Below are positions 45,706 to 59,293 of a DNA stretch of 64,000 bases, one piece after another. The notes under the pieces were generated by a model. That model worked only from the letters and a program-made list of their open reading frames with translations, ran no database searches and was not told the origin of the DNA. Every line of letters begins with the position of its first letter. Position 1 is the stretch's first letter. The stretch spans positions 577,307 through 641,306 of the forward strand of contig CAJJDN010000014.1 of the NCBI GenBank assembly GCA_905182985.1, written 5' to 3'. The translations under genes and the position numbers were made by a program. The DNA is from Paramecium sonneborni. Taxonomy: Eukaryota > Ciliophora > Oligohymenophorea > Peniculida > Parameciidae.

Positions 45706-47832
45706 TCAAAAATTTTGATAATTATTTTAATCTTCTTATATTTTGTATTCTTAACTACCTCTGTAACTAGCTAATTCATCTAAGTTTATTGAACTTTGTT
45801 CATATTCTAATAAATCATCTAAGTTTATTCCATTTTTTATTGTTTCTTTTTTTCTTAATCCTCTTTCTGATGGAGATATATTTTAAGTTATTGCTGTTTG
45901 CAAATTAGATACATCCTATTTTATTTAACCAAGTAGTTTTTAACTTTTATCATCTAATTTTAAATTCTATTTTTGAATATCCTGTATTTTATAATTTAGT
46001 TCTTCTAAATGTAAATCATTTGATTGCTTATTCTAGATTCTCAATTATTATTAATTTTATCTGGCATCTTAAAGTGTTTATATTTATTTTTCTGGAGAAA
46101 TGTTCATTGCATTTGTAAGTTCGAATTTTTTTTCTTAAATTTATTGAACTTTTTTTATAGATGGACTTTATTATTATTATTTTTAAAGAGAAATTGGAGA
46201 TTAACTTTATTTTAAATGATTTTGCTTCAATTTTTAATAATAATCAGGGCTATTTTATTTTTGATTTTAATATTCTCCCTATTAATTAAATTCTTGTTCA
46301 TTTGGATTTTTAGTATTTTTAGGTTTAATTGATTTCCAATAATCCTTTGAATTTTTACTTTCTCTAAGTAATCTGTCAAACTATTAACGCATAGATTCTT
46401 TTTATTATCCCTAACTAGATTAAATTGACTACTATATAGAGGCTTAAGGTAATCCTCTTTATTATTATTCAAATTATTTAGGTGATTGTTAGTATTATTA
46501 ATTTTATTGATAAGGATTTCTCTATTTTTACTATTAAGATAAATTATTTATAGGAGCATTTCCAAATTAATTAGATTATTAACTTTTTTTTTTATTTGAA
46601 TGAATCTAAGTATAACCTTAATAAGGACTTTATTCAGTCTAAACATTGTTTAAAATTGGATAATCAAATCCTTGATTTTAAATATTTTTTCTATTATTTT
46701 AATTATTATAAGATAATTTTTCTTAATTTTGTTATTATAATAGTAATTATTATTATTATTATTACTATTATTATTATTATTAGTACAATTATTTTTATTA
46801 TTGTTAATAATATTATTATTGAGATTATTATTATTATAAATTCATTTAATCATAGTTTAGAGACTATTTATTTTTTTACTATTAATATATTTATTATTAC
46901 TATTATAGAGCTTAAGTTTTCAATTATCCAAAAGATTATTAATAAGTCAAACGCTAATTTCCATCTTAAAAATTTTGTGTTTTTTAATATACTTTTTAAT
47001 CGACATTATTTTATAATTATTAATGATTCTATGATAAATTTTTTTATGTTTATGATCTAGGTCCAACATTTGTTGGAATATCTATAAATGTAGATGAATG
47101 ACTTGAAGACCAATATCTTTCATTTTAAATATATGATCTTTCATCATTTTGAAAAGGGTGATTTTTTAAATTTGCAAAATTCTAACTGATTGATAAAATA
47201 CTTGCATTTTCTGTCTGGTCATTAGAAAAATTTTCTGTTTTTTCATACTCTAATTTAAAAATATTTGTTCTCTCCAAAGAATTCGGTTGCTAGTATTTTG
47301 TGATATTTTACTTTTTTTCCTTTTGAAATAAATTATCTTATTATTATTCTTAATACCTATTATTTGGTTTCTCATCAATTTATTATTTACCATTATCATC
47401 AATCTGATATTTATAAATAATATCAGACCCAAAACTATGATTATTACGATACTATTTTCTATCAGATGAATATTAAAAGATTTCCTTATTTGATGTGAAA
47501 TCTGTTTAAGTTGTTACAGTTTTATATTTTCTTTATTTCGATTAAGGTCTCTCTACTTCATATTTATACATTATCTTTGATTACATTTGCATTTAATCCT
47601 CCTTCATTAATAATTCAAAGCTAATAGGATCATATGTTAAGGGATTTACAGTCATACTTGATACTTTATAACTTACACTACTTAAATCATATGATATTTA
47701 ATCAATCACAGATGATATTAGCAAACATTAATTTATTTCATAAGCATCATTAATAACTCTACGTTTGTAATTTTTCTAAGCTAAATTTATTGCTTCTTAT
47801 TTTAGAATAGTACTATTGTTAATCTATCCCAT
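45706..47832 (-). CDS. Polyglutamine/Asn-rich protein, 708 aa
   Basis: One uninterrupted frame from ATG at 47832 to TGA at 45706. Residues about 1-250 have mixed composition (KNYKRRVINDAYEINQCLL; TVNPLTYDPISFELLMKED); residues about 300-560 are dominated by Gln and Asn, including a run of 12 Gln (near 46747-46784) written almost wholly as TAA with one TAG. The C-terminus has a coiled coil (LHLEELNYKIQDIQ) and two repeats of INLDDLLEYE/INLDELASYR type. The plus-strand frames here are shadows of the TTA/ATT run. Prion-like composition suggests a condensate scaffold; no family is recognised. Confidence 0.8.
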
Positions 47833-48715
47833 TTTAGTAAAAAATATAATATAAAAATTAACAATAAAAAATTTCCTTTAACTTAAATATTAGATCCTTA
47901 ATTTAGAAGTTTATTAAATATTTCATCTCAAGCAAAGTTATGAAAAAATGAATATATATTATATCACCATCATTCAGATAAATACTTAAAATTTTACTTT
48001 TATAAATTTTTATTTGATCCTTCACCTAATTTTAACTATTTCTTAGTCTTTAAAATGGTATTTTCTTTATAATTAAACATATCTATTAAAGAAATAATTC
48101 TTTTAACAAACAAATCTTCGGTTCTTCTAAAATTATTGATTAAAAAATTTCAGAAAAAAGAATATTTTTAGACAAATATTTTATTAATATAAGAGAAGAA
48201 AAGTATACTCAAAATTTAAAGGATTCCAAAACTTCTTGTTTATTTGGAATGAAATAGATTGTGGATAATTAAGTATGTTTTGCTTAATTCAAAGAGAAAA
48301 CAAATTTTATGTCTTTAGTGGAATCTATTAAAGTTTTATTAAGATATACTCAGTGAAAGCAAATTGTTGAACTAAAAATATTTATCTAACACTCTGTTTG
48401 AAAAGGCATTCTATTTAATTTAAGAAATCAAGTAAATCAAAGTTATTAAAAATATATTAATTTTATTAATGCTTGAGATTAAGGTTCATTATAAGATGAT
48501 CATAAAATTACATAATAGTTTTGACAAATTTTAGACTCTTTGAAATATACAATATTTAAAATTATTGAAAATTAGTCTTTTATCTACATAGAATTTAGTA
48601 GTCTTCTTATATGATTCTCAGAAACTAATAGGAAACTTTAATTGAATAATCAATTATTATTTTATTATTAATTAATATTTTATAAAATATAAATTTTACA
48701 AAAATATAAGATATC
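47833..48715. other. Intergenic between divergent genes
   Basis: 883 bp, A+T-rich. Around 48215-48370 a plus-strand frame (FLFIWNEIDCGQLSMFC) is open for about 50 codons and could be a relic. Nothing else seen. Confidence 0.4.
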
Positions 48716-49316
48716 ATGGGCATTTGTTCAGCTAAAAAAGAAATAGATTAGATTGAAGCACCTAATAAATAATTTTTCGATTTCGAAATTAATGATATTG
48801 ATGGCAATCTTGTTTAATTGTCAAAATTTAAAGGGAAAAAAGCTTACATTTGTGTAAATGTTGCATGTTCTTGTCGTTTAACTACATAAAATTATGTAGA
48901 ATTAGTTGATATGTATAAATTATACAAGTATAATATAATGAAATTTATAGAGATTAAGGTTTAGAAATTCTAGGTTTTCCATGCAATTAATTTTAGAAAT
49001 AAGAAAGCAAACCAGAACCAGAAATAAAAAATTATGTTACTTAAAAATATGGAGCTCATTTTCCATTATTCTAGTATTTAAATGAATCATAAATAATAGG
49101 AAAATAGAAGTAAATGGGATTAGAACACATGACATTTATAAATATCTGCGTTATAATAGTGAATTAAGGATAAATAACAAAAATAAAATAAAGTATGTTC
49201 CATGGAATTTTGCAAAATTTTTGCTTGATGAAAATGGATATGTTATTAATTATTATTGTCCAGATGTTTCTCCTAAAGAAATGATAATTGACATTGAAAA
49301 AGTACTAAAGAACTGA
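48716..49316 (+). CDS. Glutathione peroxidase, Cys type, N-acylation motif
   Basis: Reduces hydroperoxides with glutathione or thioredoxin; 183 aa. Introns 48928-48950 (23 nt) and 49074-49099 (26 nt); without the second the gene would look frameshifted. Motifs: NVACSCRLT with the peroxidatic Cys at residue 53 (NVASxCG in most), LGFPCNQF, FPLFQKIEVNG, and WNFAKFLLDENG. The usual Gly after the active Cys is Arg, and an extra Cys lies at 51. TGA is the stop, so it is not a selenoenzyme. The N-terminus MGICSAKK is a good myristoylation plus palmitoylation site, implying membrane attachment. Confidence 0.9.
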
Positions 49317-49331
49317 TTAGAACATGCAAAA

Positions 49332-50377
49332 TCAATCATTTTATTATATACTATGAATCATATTAACAAAAGTATCTTCAAAAGAACTATTCTTTCTACT
49401 TCTAGAATTTTGTTGTTCTGCTGTTGATCTATCTTATTAAATGTTAAAATCTATAATGGTTGTTTTAGATATAGATCTTGTTTTTTCAGCATAATAAAAT
49501 GCATAAGGAATATATAAACAAGGAAATTGTTGCACCCCTGTAAAAAATATTTATATGCTTATTTAAAAAACAGAATATTGTTATTCGTTGATTTTTTAAA
49601 AACAAAATAACTCTTTGTTTGTATTATACATAAGAATTATAAGTACAATGAATGTTATCATTGTGATAGTTTATGCCAATATAACTAATTTAATCTATTT
49701 TAATTTCATTGTTAATGTATTTTTTAACATTGATGAGTTGTCAAGGAATTTAAAGTATTATTCTTGATTCTAATTTTGTGATTCTTCTTTCCTTCTTATA
49801 TAGTAGATTAGTGATTATCCATGTATTTAAGTGAATATTGTAATGATTAGTATTTGCACCTCTAATAAATCGAGACTGTAATAAAAATAACTATTTTATT
49901 AATGGTATTCATACTTATTGCAAGAAGAATCATCAATTTTGAAGAAAAAGAAAAATTACAATGAAAATATTACAAAATAGAAAGCTCCTTTCCCAATTAA
50001 TAATCTTAGATATCTGTTTTTTCTTTTTTCCACTATATAGATAAAATTGAATAATTACAGTCATCAGCATATTTGAATCGATATCTCAAATTAGCTAAGC
50101 TTTGTGAAACAAGTATAAATGTTATTAATTACAATATACTTGCTGAAATTATCATTCGATTTGAATTATAAATGGTATATTGTACTAAATGAACAATTGC
50201 TTATAAACAACAGCAAATCATTGGAGCTATTTCATATTTTATTGATCCATTCGCTTTGTAATAATGAAAAGACCATCTTATAGAGATTATTGCTATAATT
50301 AGAGACATTGCAGCAAGAGTTGAATATCGAATGCAAGATAAAAAATGATTATCACATTCTTCTAAAATTAAAATCAT
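49332..50377 (-). CDS. Seven-transmembrane protein, receptor-like
   Basis: 339 aa; one 26-nt intron at 50033-50058. Seven hydrophobic helices are spaced as in 7TM proteins: AAMSLIIAIISI, APMICCCLQAIVHLVQYTI, IISASILQLITFILV, GAFYFVIFSLQFFFFF, LLEVQILIITIFTQ, LVILAQTITMITFIVLIIL and IFFTGVQQFPCLYIPYAFYY. The N-terminus is short (about 20 residues) and the polar C-tail carries Ser/Arg-rich sequence. It might be a GPCR-like or THH1/TOM-like protein; no signature residue pins the family. The 5' half is inside the third repeat. Confidence 0.78.
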
Positions 50378-50792
50378 TCTTAATATAATATTATATTGTT
50401 TAATTCATCTGTTTTATTGAACATAAATAAATCATAAGAATCGTTGTAGACTCTCACTTTTAGTATGCATTATTAAATCTCTATATTATTTTTATTGTTT
50501 CATTTTATCTTAATCAAATTTGTATATTTTTTGTGTTTCATTTAATTTTCAATACTTAAATTATAACTATATTATATTATTTTTTAGCTTAAACACAAAT
50601 TCTAGTCCTTAAATAAATTAACTTTTGAAATCATTATTGAAACATATATTATTATCATCAATTAAGAATATTTCAAAATTTAAGTCAAAATAAGGGATAT
50701 AAGTTATAAAGTATTTTATGTTAACAAAGTTTAATTAAAAATCATTACTGTTTGGAAAATCATAAAAAATAAAAATAAAAAATATAAATAAN

Positions 50793-51584
50793 CGTTGATT
50801 TTTTAAAAACAAAATAACTCTTTGTTTGTATTATACATAAGAATTATAAGTACAATGAATGTTATCATTGTGATAGTTTATGCCAATATAACTAATTTAA
50901 TCTATTTTAATTTCATTGTTAATGTATTTTTTAACATTGATGAGTTGTCAAGGAATTTAAAGTATTATTCTTGATTCTAATTTTGTGATTCTTCTTTCCT
51001 TCTTATATAGTAGATTAGTGATTATCCATGTATTTAAGTGAATATTGTAATGATTAGTATTTGCACCTCTAATAAATCGAGACTGTAATAAAAATAACTA
51101 TTTTATTAATGGTATTCATACTTATTGCAAGAAGAATCATCAATTTTGAAGAAAAAGAAAAATTACAATGAAAATATTACAAAATAGAAAGCTCCTTTCC
51201 CAATTAATAATCTTAGATATCTGTTTTTTCTTTTTTCCACTATATAGATAAAATTGAATAATTACAGTCATCAGCATATTTGAATCGATATCTCAAATTA
51301 GCTAAGCTTTGTGAAACAAGTATAAATGTTATTAATTACAATATACTTGCTGAAATTATCATTCGATTTGAATTATAAATGGTATATTGTACTAAATGAA
51401 CAATTGCTTATAAACAACAGCAAATCATTGGAGCTATTTCATATTTTATTGATCCATTCGCTTTGTAATAATGAAAAGACCATCTTATAGAGATTATTGC
51501 TATAATTAGAGACATTGCAGCAAGAGTTGAATATCGAATGCAAGATAAAAAATGATTATCACATTCTTCTAAAATTAAAATCAT
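50793..51584 (-). pseudogene. Duplicate 5' part of the 7TM gene
   Basis: Second copy of the start and most of the gene at 49332-50377, cut at the N so that the last helices and stop are missing. To be merged, not counted. Confidence 0.85.
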
Positions 51585-51998
51585 TCTTAATATAATATTA
51601 TATTGTTTAATTCATCTGTTTTATTGAACATAAATAAATCATAAGAATCGTTGTAGACTCTCACTTTTAGTATGCATTATTAAATCTCTATATTATTTTT
51701 ATTGTTTCATTTTATCTTAATCAAATTTGTATATTTTTTGTGTTTCATTTAATTTTCAATACTTAAATTATAACTATATTATATTATTTTTTAGCTTAAA
51801 CACAAATTCTAGTCCTTAAATAAATTAACTTTTGAAATCATTATTGAAACATATATTATTATCATCAATTAAGAATATTTCAAAATTTAAGTCAAAATAA
51901 GGGATATAAGTTATAAAGTATTTTATGTTAACAAAGTTTAATTAAAAATCATTACTGTTTGGAAAATCATAAAAAATAAAAATAAAAAATATAAATAA
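51585..51998. other. Intergenic, upstream of the MAP kinase
   Basis: Spacer between the divergent 7TM and kinase genes (also present as 50378-50791). A+T-rich, with no motif named. Confidence 0.4.
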
Positions 51999-54061
<2,063 letters not shown>

Positions 54062-54132
54062 TTACTATTTTTTGTTATATTATTAATATATAGATTAAAT
54101 AAATATACATATATAAATTGTTTAATTTACAT

Positions 54133-55351
54133 TCATTAGAAAGATTAAAAAGGATTCTTAAATTGAGGAAATTAAAGCTTATAAATTCTAAAAGTTAAAA
54201 TATATTTTTACTGTTAATTGATTTATTCAGAATTATTTAATTCTGACAATTTAATGAAGTAAGGATGAAATAAGCATTTTTAAGCTGAGGGTCTATTGCT
54301 TACATTTTATAGCATTTAAGTAATTATATCATATAATAAAGTACATTTCTTATTAATACTAATCTAATATTTATTTTGTTTATTCAATTCGCATATTTCT
54401 TTTGATGTAAATTTTGAGGAATATATACGTTTTCCAGTTGCTAAAATGTGTATAATAGCTCCTAGACTATAAATGTCACATAATTAATTATAAGCATGTG
54501 ATTTTTCATAGATTTCTGGGGCGACATACCCAGGAGTTCCACATCTTGATTCTAAACCTTAGACATCTGATAATAATGTTGAAAAACCATAATCAATTAG
54601 TTTTAATGATTTAATATCTCCTCTTACTTTAAACATAATATTATCAAGCTTTAAATCCCTATGAATTATATTAAGAGAATCTAAATGATTTAAAGCTTTT
54701 AATAGTTGTTTAAATATAATCCTAATTTCTGATTCATCTAATTTGAGTTACTTATGCTGCATGTATTCAAATAGAGTACCACCTTCCATATACTCATATA
54801 TAAAGATATGAGTATCTTTGTCAGTAAACATTTCTAACAGCTTCATTAATTTTGAATGGGGATAATATTATAAAGTCTAGCAAACTTTTATTTCACTATC
54901 GACCCCAAACTTAAAATTATGTAATATACATATTTTTGCTACAACATATTCTTAAGTGATAATATTTCTACATTGCACAATCTAATATTTTTAAAAAAAA
55001 ACTTACTTGACATTATTAGTTTTCTTTTAGAATTTTCAAAATATCATATTTCTCATGAAATATATTTATAGTTGTTTATATTAATTGAGTTTAAGTTACC
55101 AAATTATGAATCAAATTACTAGATGAATTATTTTTTATTTGCTAATTACTCTTCAACCATAATTATGTTTCAAATTATTCTGATGGTTTTGTACTATGTA
55201 TATACTTAAAAAAATACATTTCCATAAAGTTTGAAGGATTTTAATAAAACAAATCTCCATATTGAGTAAAAGGAGTATTTGGCTTTTTCCTTTCATTAGT
55301 TTGTAGATTAACTTCAGAATTGAGATAAGCTTATTAATTTCTTTGTTTCAT
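54133..55351 (-). CDS. Protein kinase, CAMK/AMPK-like, atypical
   Basis: 397 aa; 25-nt intron at 54982-55006. The kinase domain follows a 115-residue extension. Present: VVAK (Lys about 131), EYMEGGTLFEYM, IIHRDLKLDNIM (about 225), APEIYEKS and SLGAILHILATG. Unusual: the metal-binding DFG reads DYG (LIDYGFS), and no clear glycine-rich loop is seen before VVAK (IVQCRNIITQ). GTPGYVAPE is intact, so activity is still possible. It converges on the MAP kinase with 71 bp between stops. Ciliates have hundreds of such kinases; the ligand or pathway is unknown. Confidence 0.83.
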
Positions 55352-57480
55352 AAATTTAATGTTGAAATATTAATATCTCTATTTATTAGATATATATTTT
55401 TTATTTATAGTGTAAAAAAAATTAATAGTGTCTAAGAATTCTTTGAAAAAAAAATAGAAATTATTTTAAAAGACTAAGAAATTTTGAGTTTGATGTAACT
55501 TATTTGAAATTGACTCTGTCTGTTGATTATTTGGGTTTTATTTATTATTTTATTTTGCTGGATATTATATAATTAACAAACTAGATGCAAAAATTCAAAT
55601 TTTGCCAGTTTAATTAAATATTTTAGATTACATTAAGTAAAACTATCCAATACTTATTTACTTTCTTGATTCTCGCTAACTTACTTTTTTTGTATTATCT
55701 TCTTATATCTTATTTTATAATCTATCATATTTTATAAAAAATTTATTGACTCCAGAATAAGGTCTTAGGATTTTCTTTTATCCTGAGGTATATTTACTAA
55801 ACTATGCAGCATCCTAGTTTAAAAAATTAATGGTAATATTAATTTACTTAATTATATTCACTTAAGGAGTTTATTTACCAAATTTGATTAAATTCTTTTT
55901 TTTTTAATAAGATCAGTATTAGAGGCTTTTAATTCAGCACTGGATATCAAAATAAAAAAAACAATACATTTATTTCTAAAGATTAATATCCATTACAAAT
56001 TTAAATTAGCTTATTGGCCTCTCTTCTGAATAGAAATTTTTTATTGAAAACGATATTGCCATATTATTTTATATTTTTTCTAAAAGATTTTTTATGCATC
56101 TATTTAACAATTTAGAATTTATTGAACCTTTTTTAATGATAACAGAATATGTTTGAATCTATTGCATAATTAAAAAACCATTCTTTCCCCAAAAGGGGTT
56201 TGAGGTGAGGTTTTAAAATTTATAGTTAAAATTACTTTTTCATCGCGAGACGGGTTCAAGTTTTATTTTAATATTTTGTATCATTATTTTTCCTTCGAAA
56301 TCTTTCTTTATTTTAACTCATATTCTTTGCAATTTACTTAATTTTTATTATTCCATTTATTGCTTTTATTCTGATAATTCTTACAGAAAATAAAGAATAA
56401 TATCTTCAGCATATGTGAAGTAAGCATAGTATTTTAAAAAATAATCAATAAGTACTTACATTAGTGCTATTATTATTTTTGTTTAATTAAGTTCCATAAT
56501 AATTTTTTCATTCAATATTTAGACTGAAAAAAATTTAATTTTTATTTAGTTTTGGTATAATTGTTAGAAAGGAAAGATATCAAAGATATATAGCATTATC
56601 ATGATTAAAAAAATGATAAATTTTTCTGTGAGTATTTTTTAAATTTAAAAATCAGAATTCAAAAAAAAAGAAGATTATTGTTTTTCATTTAATTTAAACA
56701 AGTATTATTAACCCAAGTTACCCAAGGAACCTTGACTTCATAAAATAATAAAAAATAAACATCCAATAATTTTTTATGAGTTAAAACTGAATTTTTACAA
56801 TTTAATCAAAAATAAATTAGTTTTATTTAAAGACAGACAAATAAACTAAAAACTACAATTGCTTCAATCTGAATTGTTGCAAGAAATTAAAGTGCTAATG
56901 AAAAAAAGTATTTCTTAATTATTCCCATAATATATTTTATAATTTTTCATACATAAGAAAACAAAAATTCATTCGTTAGTATTAAATATAAATTATTTTA
57001 TTTATGATTAAAAAATTGCATGGCTTTCTTAATACAACCATGATAATTTAGACGCCTGATTGAATAAAATTATAAAAAGTATTTTAAGTTCTTAGGAAAA
57101 TTGGAATTTATTCACTTTTTTAAATCAGATTAATAAAAAATGTTAGTTTTAAAAAATTATAGTCTTTTTTTACAATCCTAAATAGTCTATCTTTAATTAT
57201 AGATGATCACAAAAATCATTTAATTATTTTTTATTTACTTAATTTTATTATTATCTCGTTATTTTTATAAAGTAAGACTTTTATGAGATAATAGATGCAA
57301 ATTTGTAAATAAGTATATTAGAGTTAATTATAGACATTTAATGTTAGAAATTTAGTATAAACAAATATCATTTTTGATTGATGAATCTTTCTTAACAGAC
57401 CTAAGAATTTTATTGTTCTTTTAATCTAACTGATTAAAATGGAGTCTTTAACAAGGGAAATTTCAGACAACTTAACCTAA
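55352..57480. other. Gene-poor stretch of 2.1 kb
   Basis: No convincing frame on either strand. It contains a local GC-richer patch near 56184-56255 with the inverted repeat CCCCAAAAGGGG, followed by GAGACGGGTTCAAG. Otherwise A+T-rich with frequent stops. It may be a graveyard of decayed genes, or an A+T-rich intergenic region. Confidence 0.5.
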
Positions 57481-58707
57481 TCATTAATTAATTAATTACT
57501 ATTGTTTAATATTAGATGTCTTTTCAAAATATTAATGATTAAGACATTATAAGGCATTGTACCTTTTTTCTGGAGTAGTGGTCATTTTCCTAAATAAATC
57601 AACAATCGTTTCGTTCTTAGTTGACTCTCTAATGATATTTTATTATTGTAAGTTAAGTTAAGTAAATTTCTTAACTGAATGAGAATCAAATGCGAATTTC
57701 CTTCCAGTCAATAATGTAAAAAAAATTTAAGCAAGACTATAAATATCAATAAGTTCATCATATGGAATTTCAGAGTAGAGCTCTGGAGCTATATATCCAG
57801 GTGTTCCACATCTTTCAATTATATATGGTTAATCATCAATAAATGTGGAGAATCCAAAATCAATAATTTATAAGGAATTCGGATTGTTATTTTCTAATAA
57901 CATAATATTATCCATTTTAATATCTCTATGCATAATGTTGTGTTTATGAAGAAACTTTATTGCCACTAAAAGTTTCTTCATCACTTTTCTTATATCAAGG
58001 AATGAAGGATTAAAATTCTTTAAAGCCATGTAAGAATATAGTGTTCCTCCTTCACAAAAATCAAATATCAAAATAATATATTCCTTTTCTTAATAAAACT
58101 CCCTTAAATTTAAAATAGACTCTTAGTTGAATTAACTTAAGTAATGACATATTTTTAATTCATTCAGAATAAGTTTCTTGATTAAATATAAACATACTTT
58201 TGAATGTTGCTCTAAATTATGAGTATAACTTAATTTTTTTGCAATAACTTCTATGTTTAAGTGTTTGCTTTAACATTTTACAATCTAAATATAAAATAAG
58301 ATATTACATCTCCTTGTTTAGTTTTTTTAATAGTTTAAATTTCATTGTAATGAGACATGAAATTTCCATAAAATACCCTTCCATCAAGGTGTTCTTTTAG
58401 ACTTAATATTATTTGTTTTGGTCCTTGGTAATTCAATGAATAATTTTCAGTAATAACAATTACTTCTCCAGAATTGCCACTCCTATGATATAATTTATGT
58501 AATACTCAAATTTCCACTCAAAAATGACATTTTGTTAACAATAATCAACTTTTAATTCATCTATCTCATCAATCTTGTAAGATAACAATTTATTTATACT
58601 TATATTGTTAAGTATGAATCATAAATAGTAAATTTCTATTATGTAACTTATCCTTAGTTTGAGAATTATAGATAACAAAAATAGATATCTGCATCAGAAT
58701 TCTTCAT
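57481..58707 (-). CDS. Protein kinase with N-terminal domain
   Basis: About 384 aa (377 if a fourth 21-nt intron at 58177-58197 is real). Introns: 58574-58599, 58483-58505 and 58285-58307 (26, 23, 23 nt). The first 110 residues form a separate region of PH-like pattern (IFEWKFESGNSGEVIV, LDGRVFYGNFMSHYNEI) common ahead of ciliate kinases, but not confirmed. The kinase domain is canonical: EVIAKKL, DFCEGGTLYSYMA, IMHRDIKMDNIM, IIDFGFSTF, ERCGTPGYIAPELYSE. Stop at 57481. The G-loop region (KTKQGDIVKCQSK) is weak, as in the neighbouring kinase. Probably CAMK-group. Confidence 0.83.
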
Positions 58708-58933
58708 TTAAAAGCAAATTAATTTTTAATATTTAATTGTCTAGTTGTTTATTACAAATATATGGACTTAATTTCAAAAATTTAGATATTTTCAATAAAC
58801 TAAGTATTAATAATTTTAGGTAAAATGTTTAAATATTTTTTTTGTAACAAATAATCCTTATATTAAGGTAGTACATGATCTCTATAATGTGATTATGGTA
58901 AATTAGATTAAAGATTTTATGTTTATTATTTTT

Positions 58934-59206
58934 TCAAGTAAGGTTTCTTGATTTTTTATGGAGTGCATTTTTTTAAACATAGTGATTAATAGTGGACTCC
59001 TTAAGATGTGTTTTCTAAATAATAGATTTCTATCTTAAATATAGATATAAAATCTCTATTTAAATTTTCTCTTAATGAATTAGTGTTTTCTGATTTTGAC
59101 TTGATCTGAAATTTAACTATTTTAAATTCGCTTCTGTTGTAATAGTTGAATTTGTTTTGGGTTTGTAATTTATTTTTGTTTAAATTTGAGAATTATAGTG
59201 AATCAT
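58934..59206 (-). CDS. Small hypothetical protein, 90 aa
   Basis: MIHYNSQIQTKINYKPKTNS to KNALHKKSRNLT, open with normal codon use and many TAA/TAG Gln. Basic and Ser/Gln-rich; no family. It lies upstream of the kinase on the same strand, about 226 bp from its start, but I see no intron joining them. It could also be a first exon of a longer gene. Confidence 0.35.
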
Positions 59207-59293
59207 TATATTATGATGATTTTTTGAAAATATTTAGTAAATTAGAATAATTCATAATAAGGAAAGAAATGTAAAATAAAATATAAAAATAAA

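Larger units (their letters stand above)
49586..51998. repeat. Direct repeat 1206 bp around the N at 50792, probable assembly artefact
   Basis: Bases 49586-50791 recur as 50793-51998 at a constant offset of 1207. No difference was seen. Copy 2 ends exactly at the ATG of the following kinase. It contains most of the 7TM gene plus its upstream spacer. Confidence 0.9.

Noticed and set aside
46740..46830. TTA/ATT microsatellite as a stand-alone repeat feature.
   Set aside because: It is coding DNA for the polyglutamine tract and is described there.
46024..47060. Plus-strand frames of up to 154 codons rich in Ile, Phe and Tyr.
   Set aside because: They are shadows of the 708-aa minus-strand gene: its TAA/TAG-rich Gln/Asn codons read as TTA/ATT/CTA on the other strand.
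48716..49316. A one-base frameshift in glutathione peroxidase near 49110, and a possible selenocysteine TGA.
   Set aside because: A 26-nt intron at 49074-49099 restores the frame and the KIEVNG motif; the active site is Cys and TGA only ends the frame.
56245..56262. GACGGGTTCAAG as the T-arm of a tRNA.
   Set aside because: No acceptor stem, D-arm or anticodon arm folds around it, and the last B-box C is missing.
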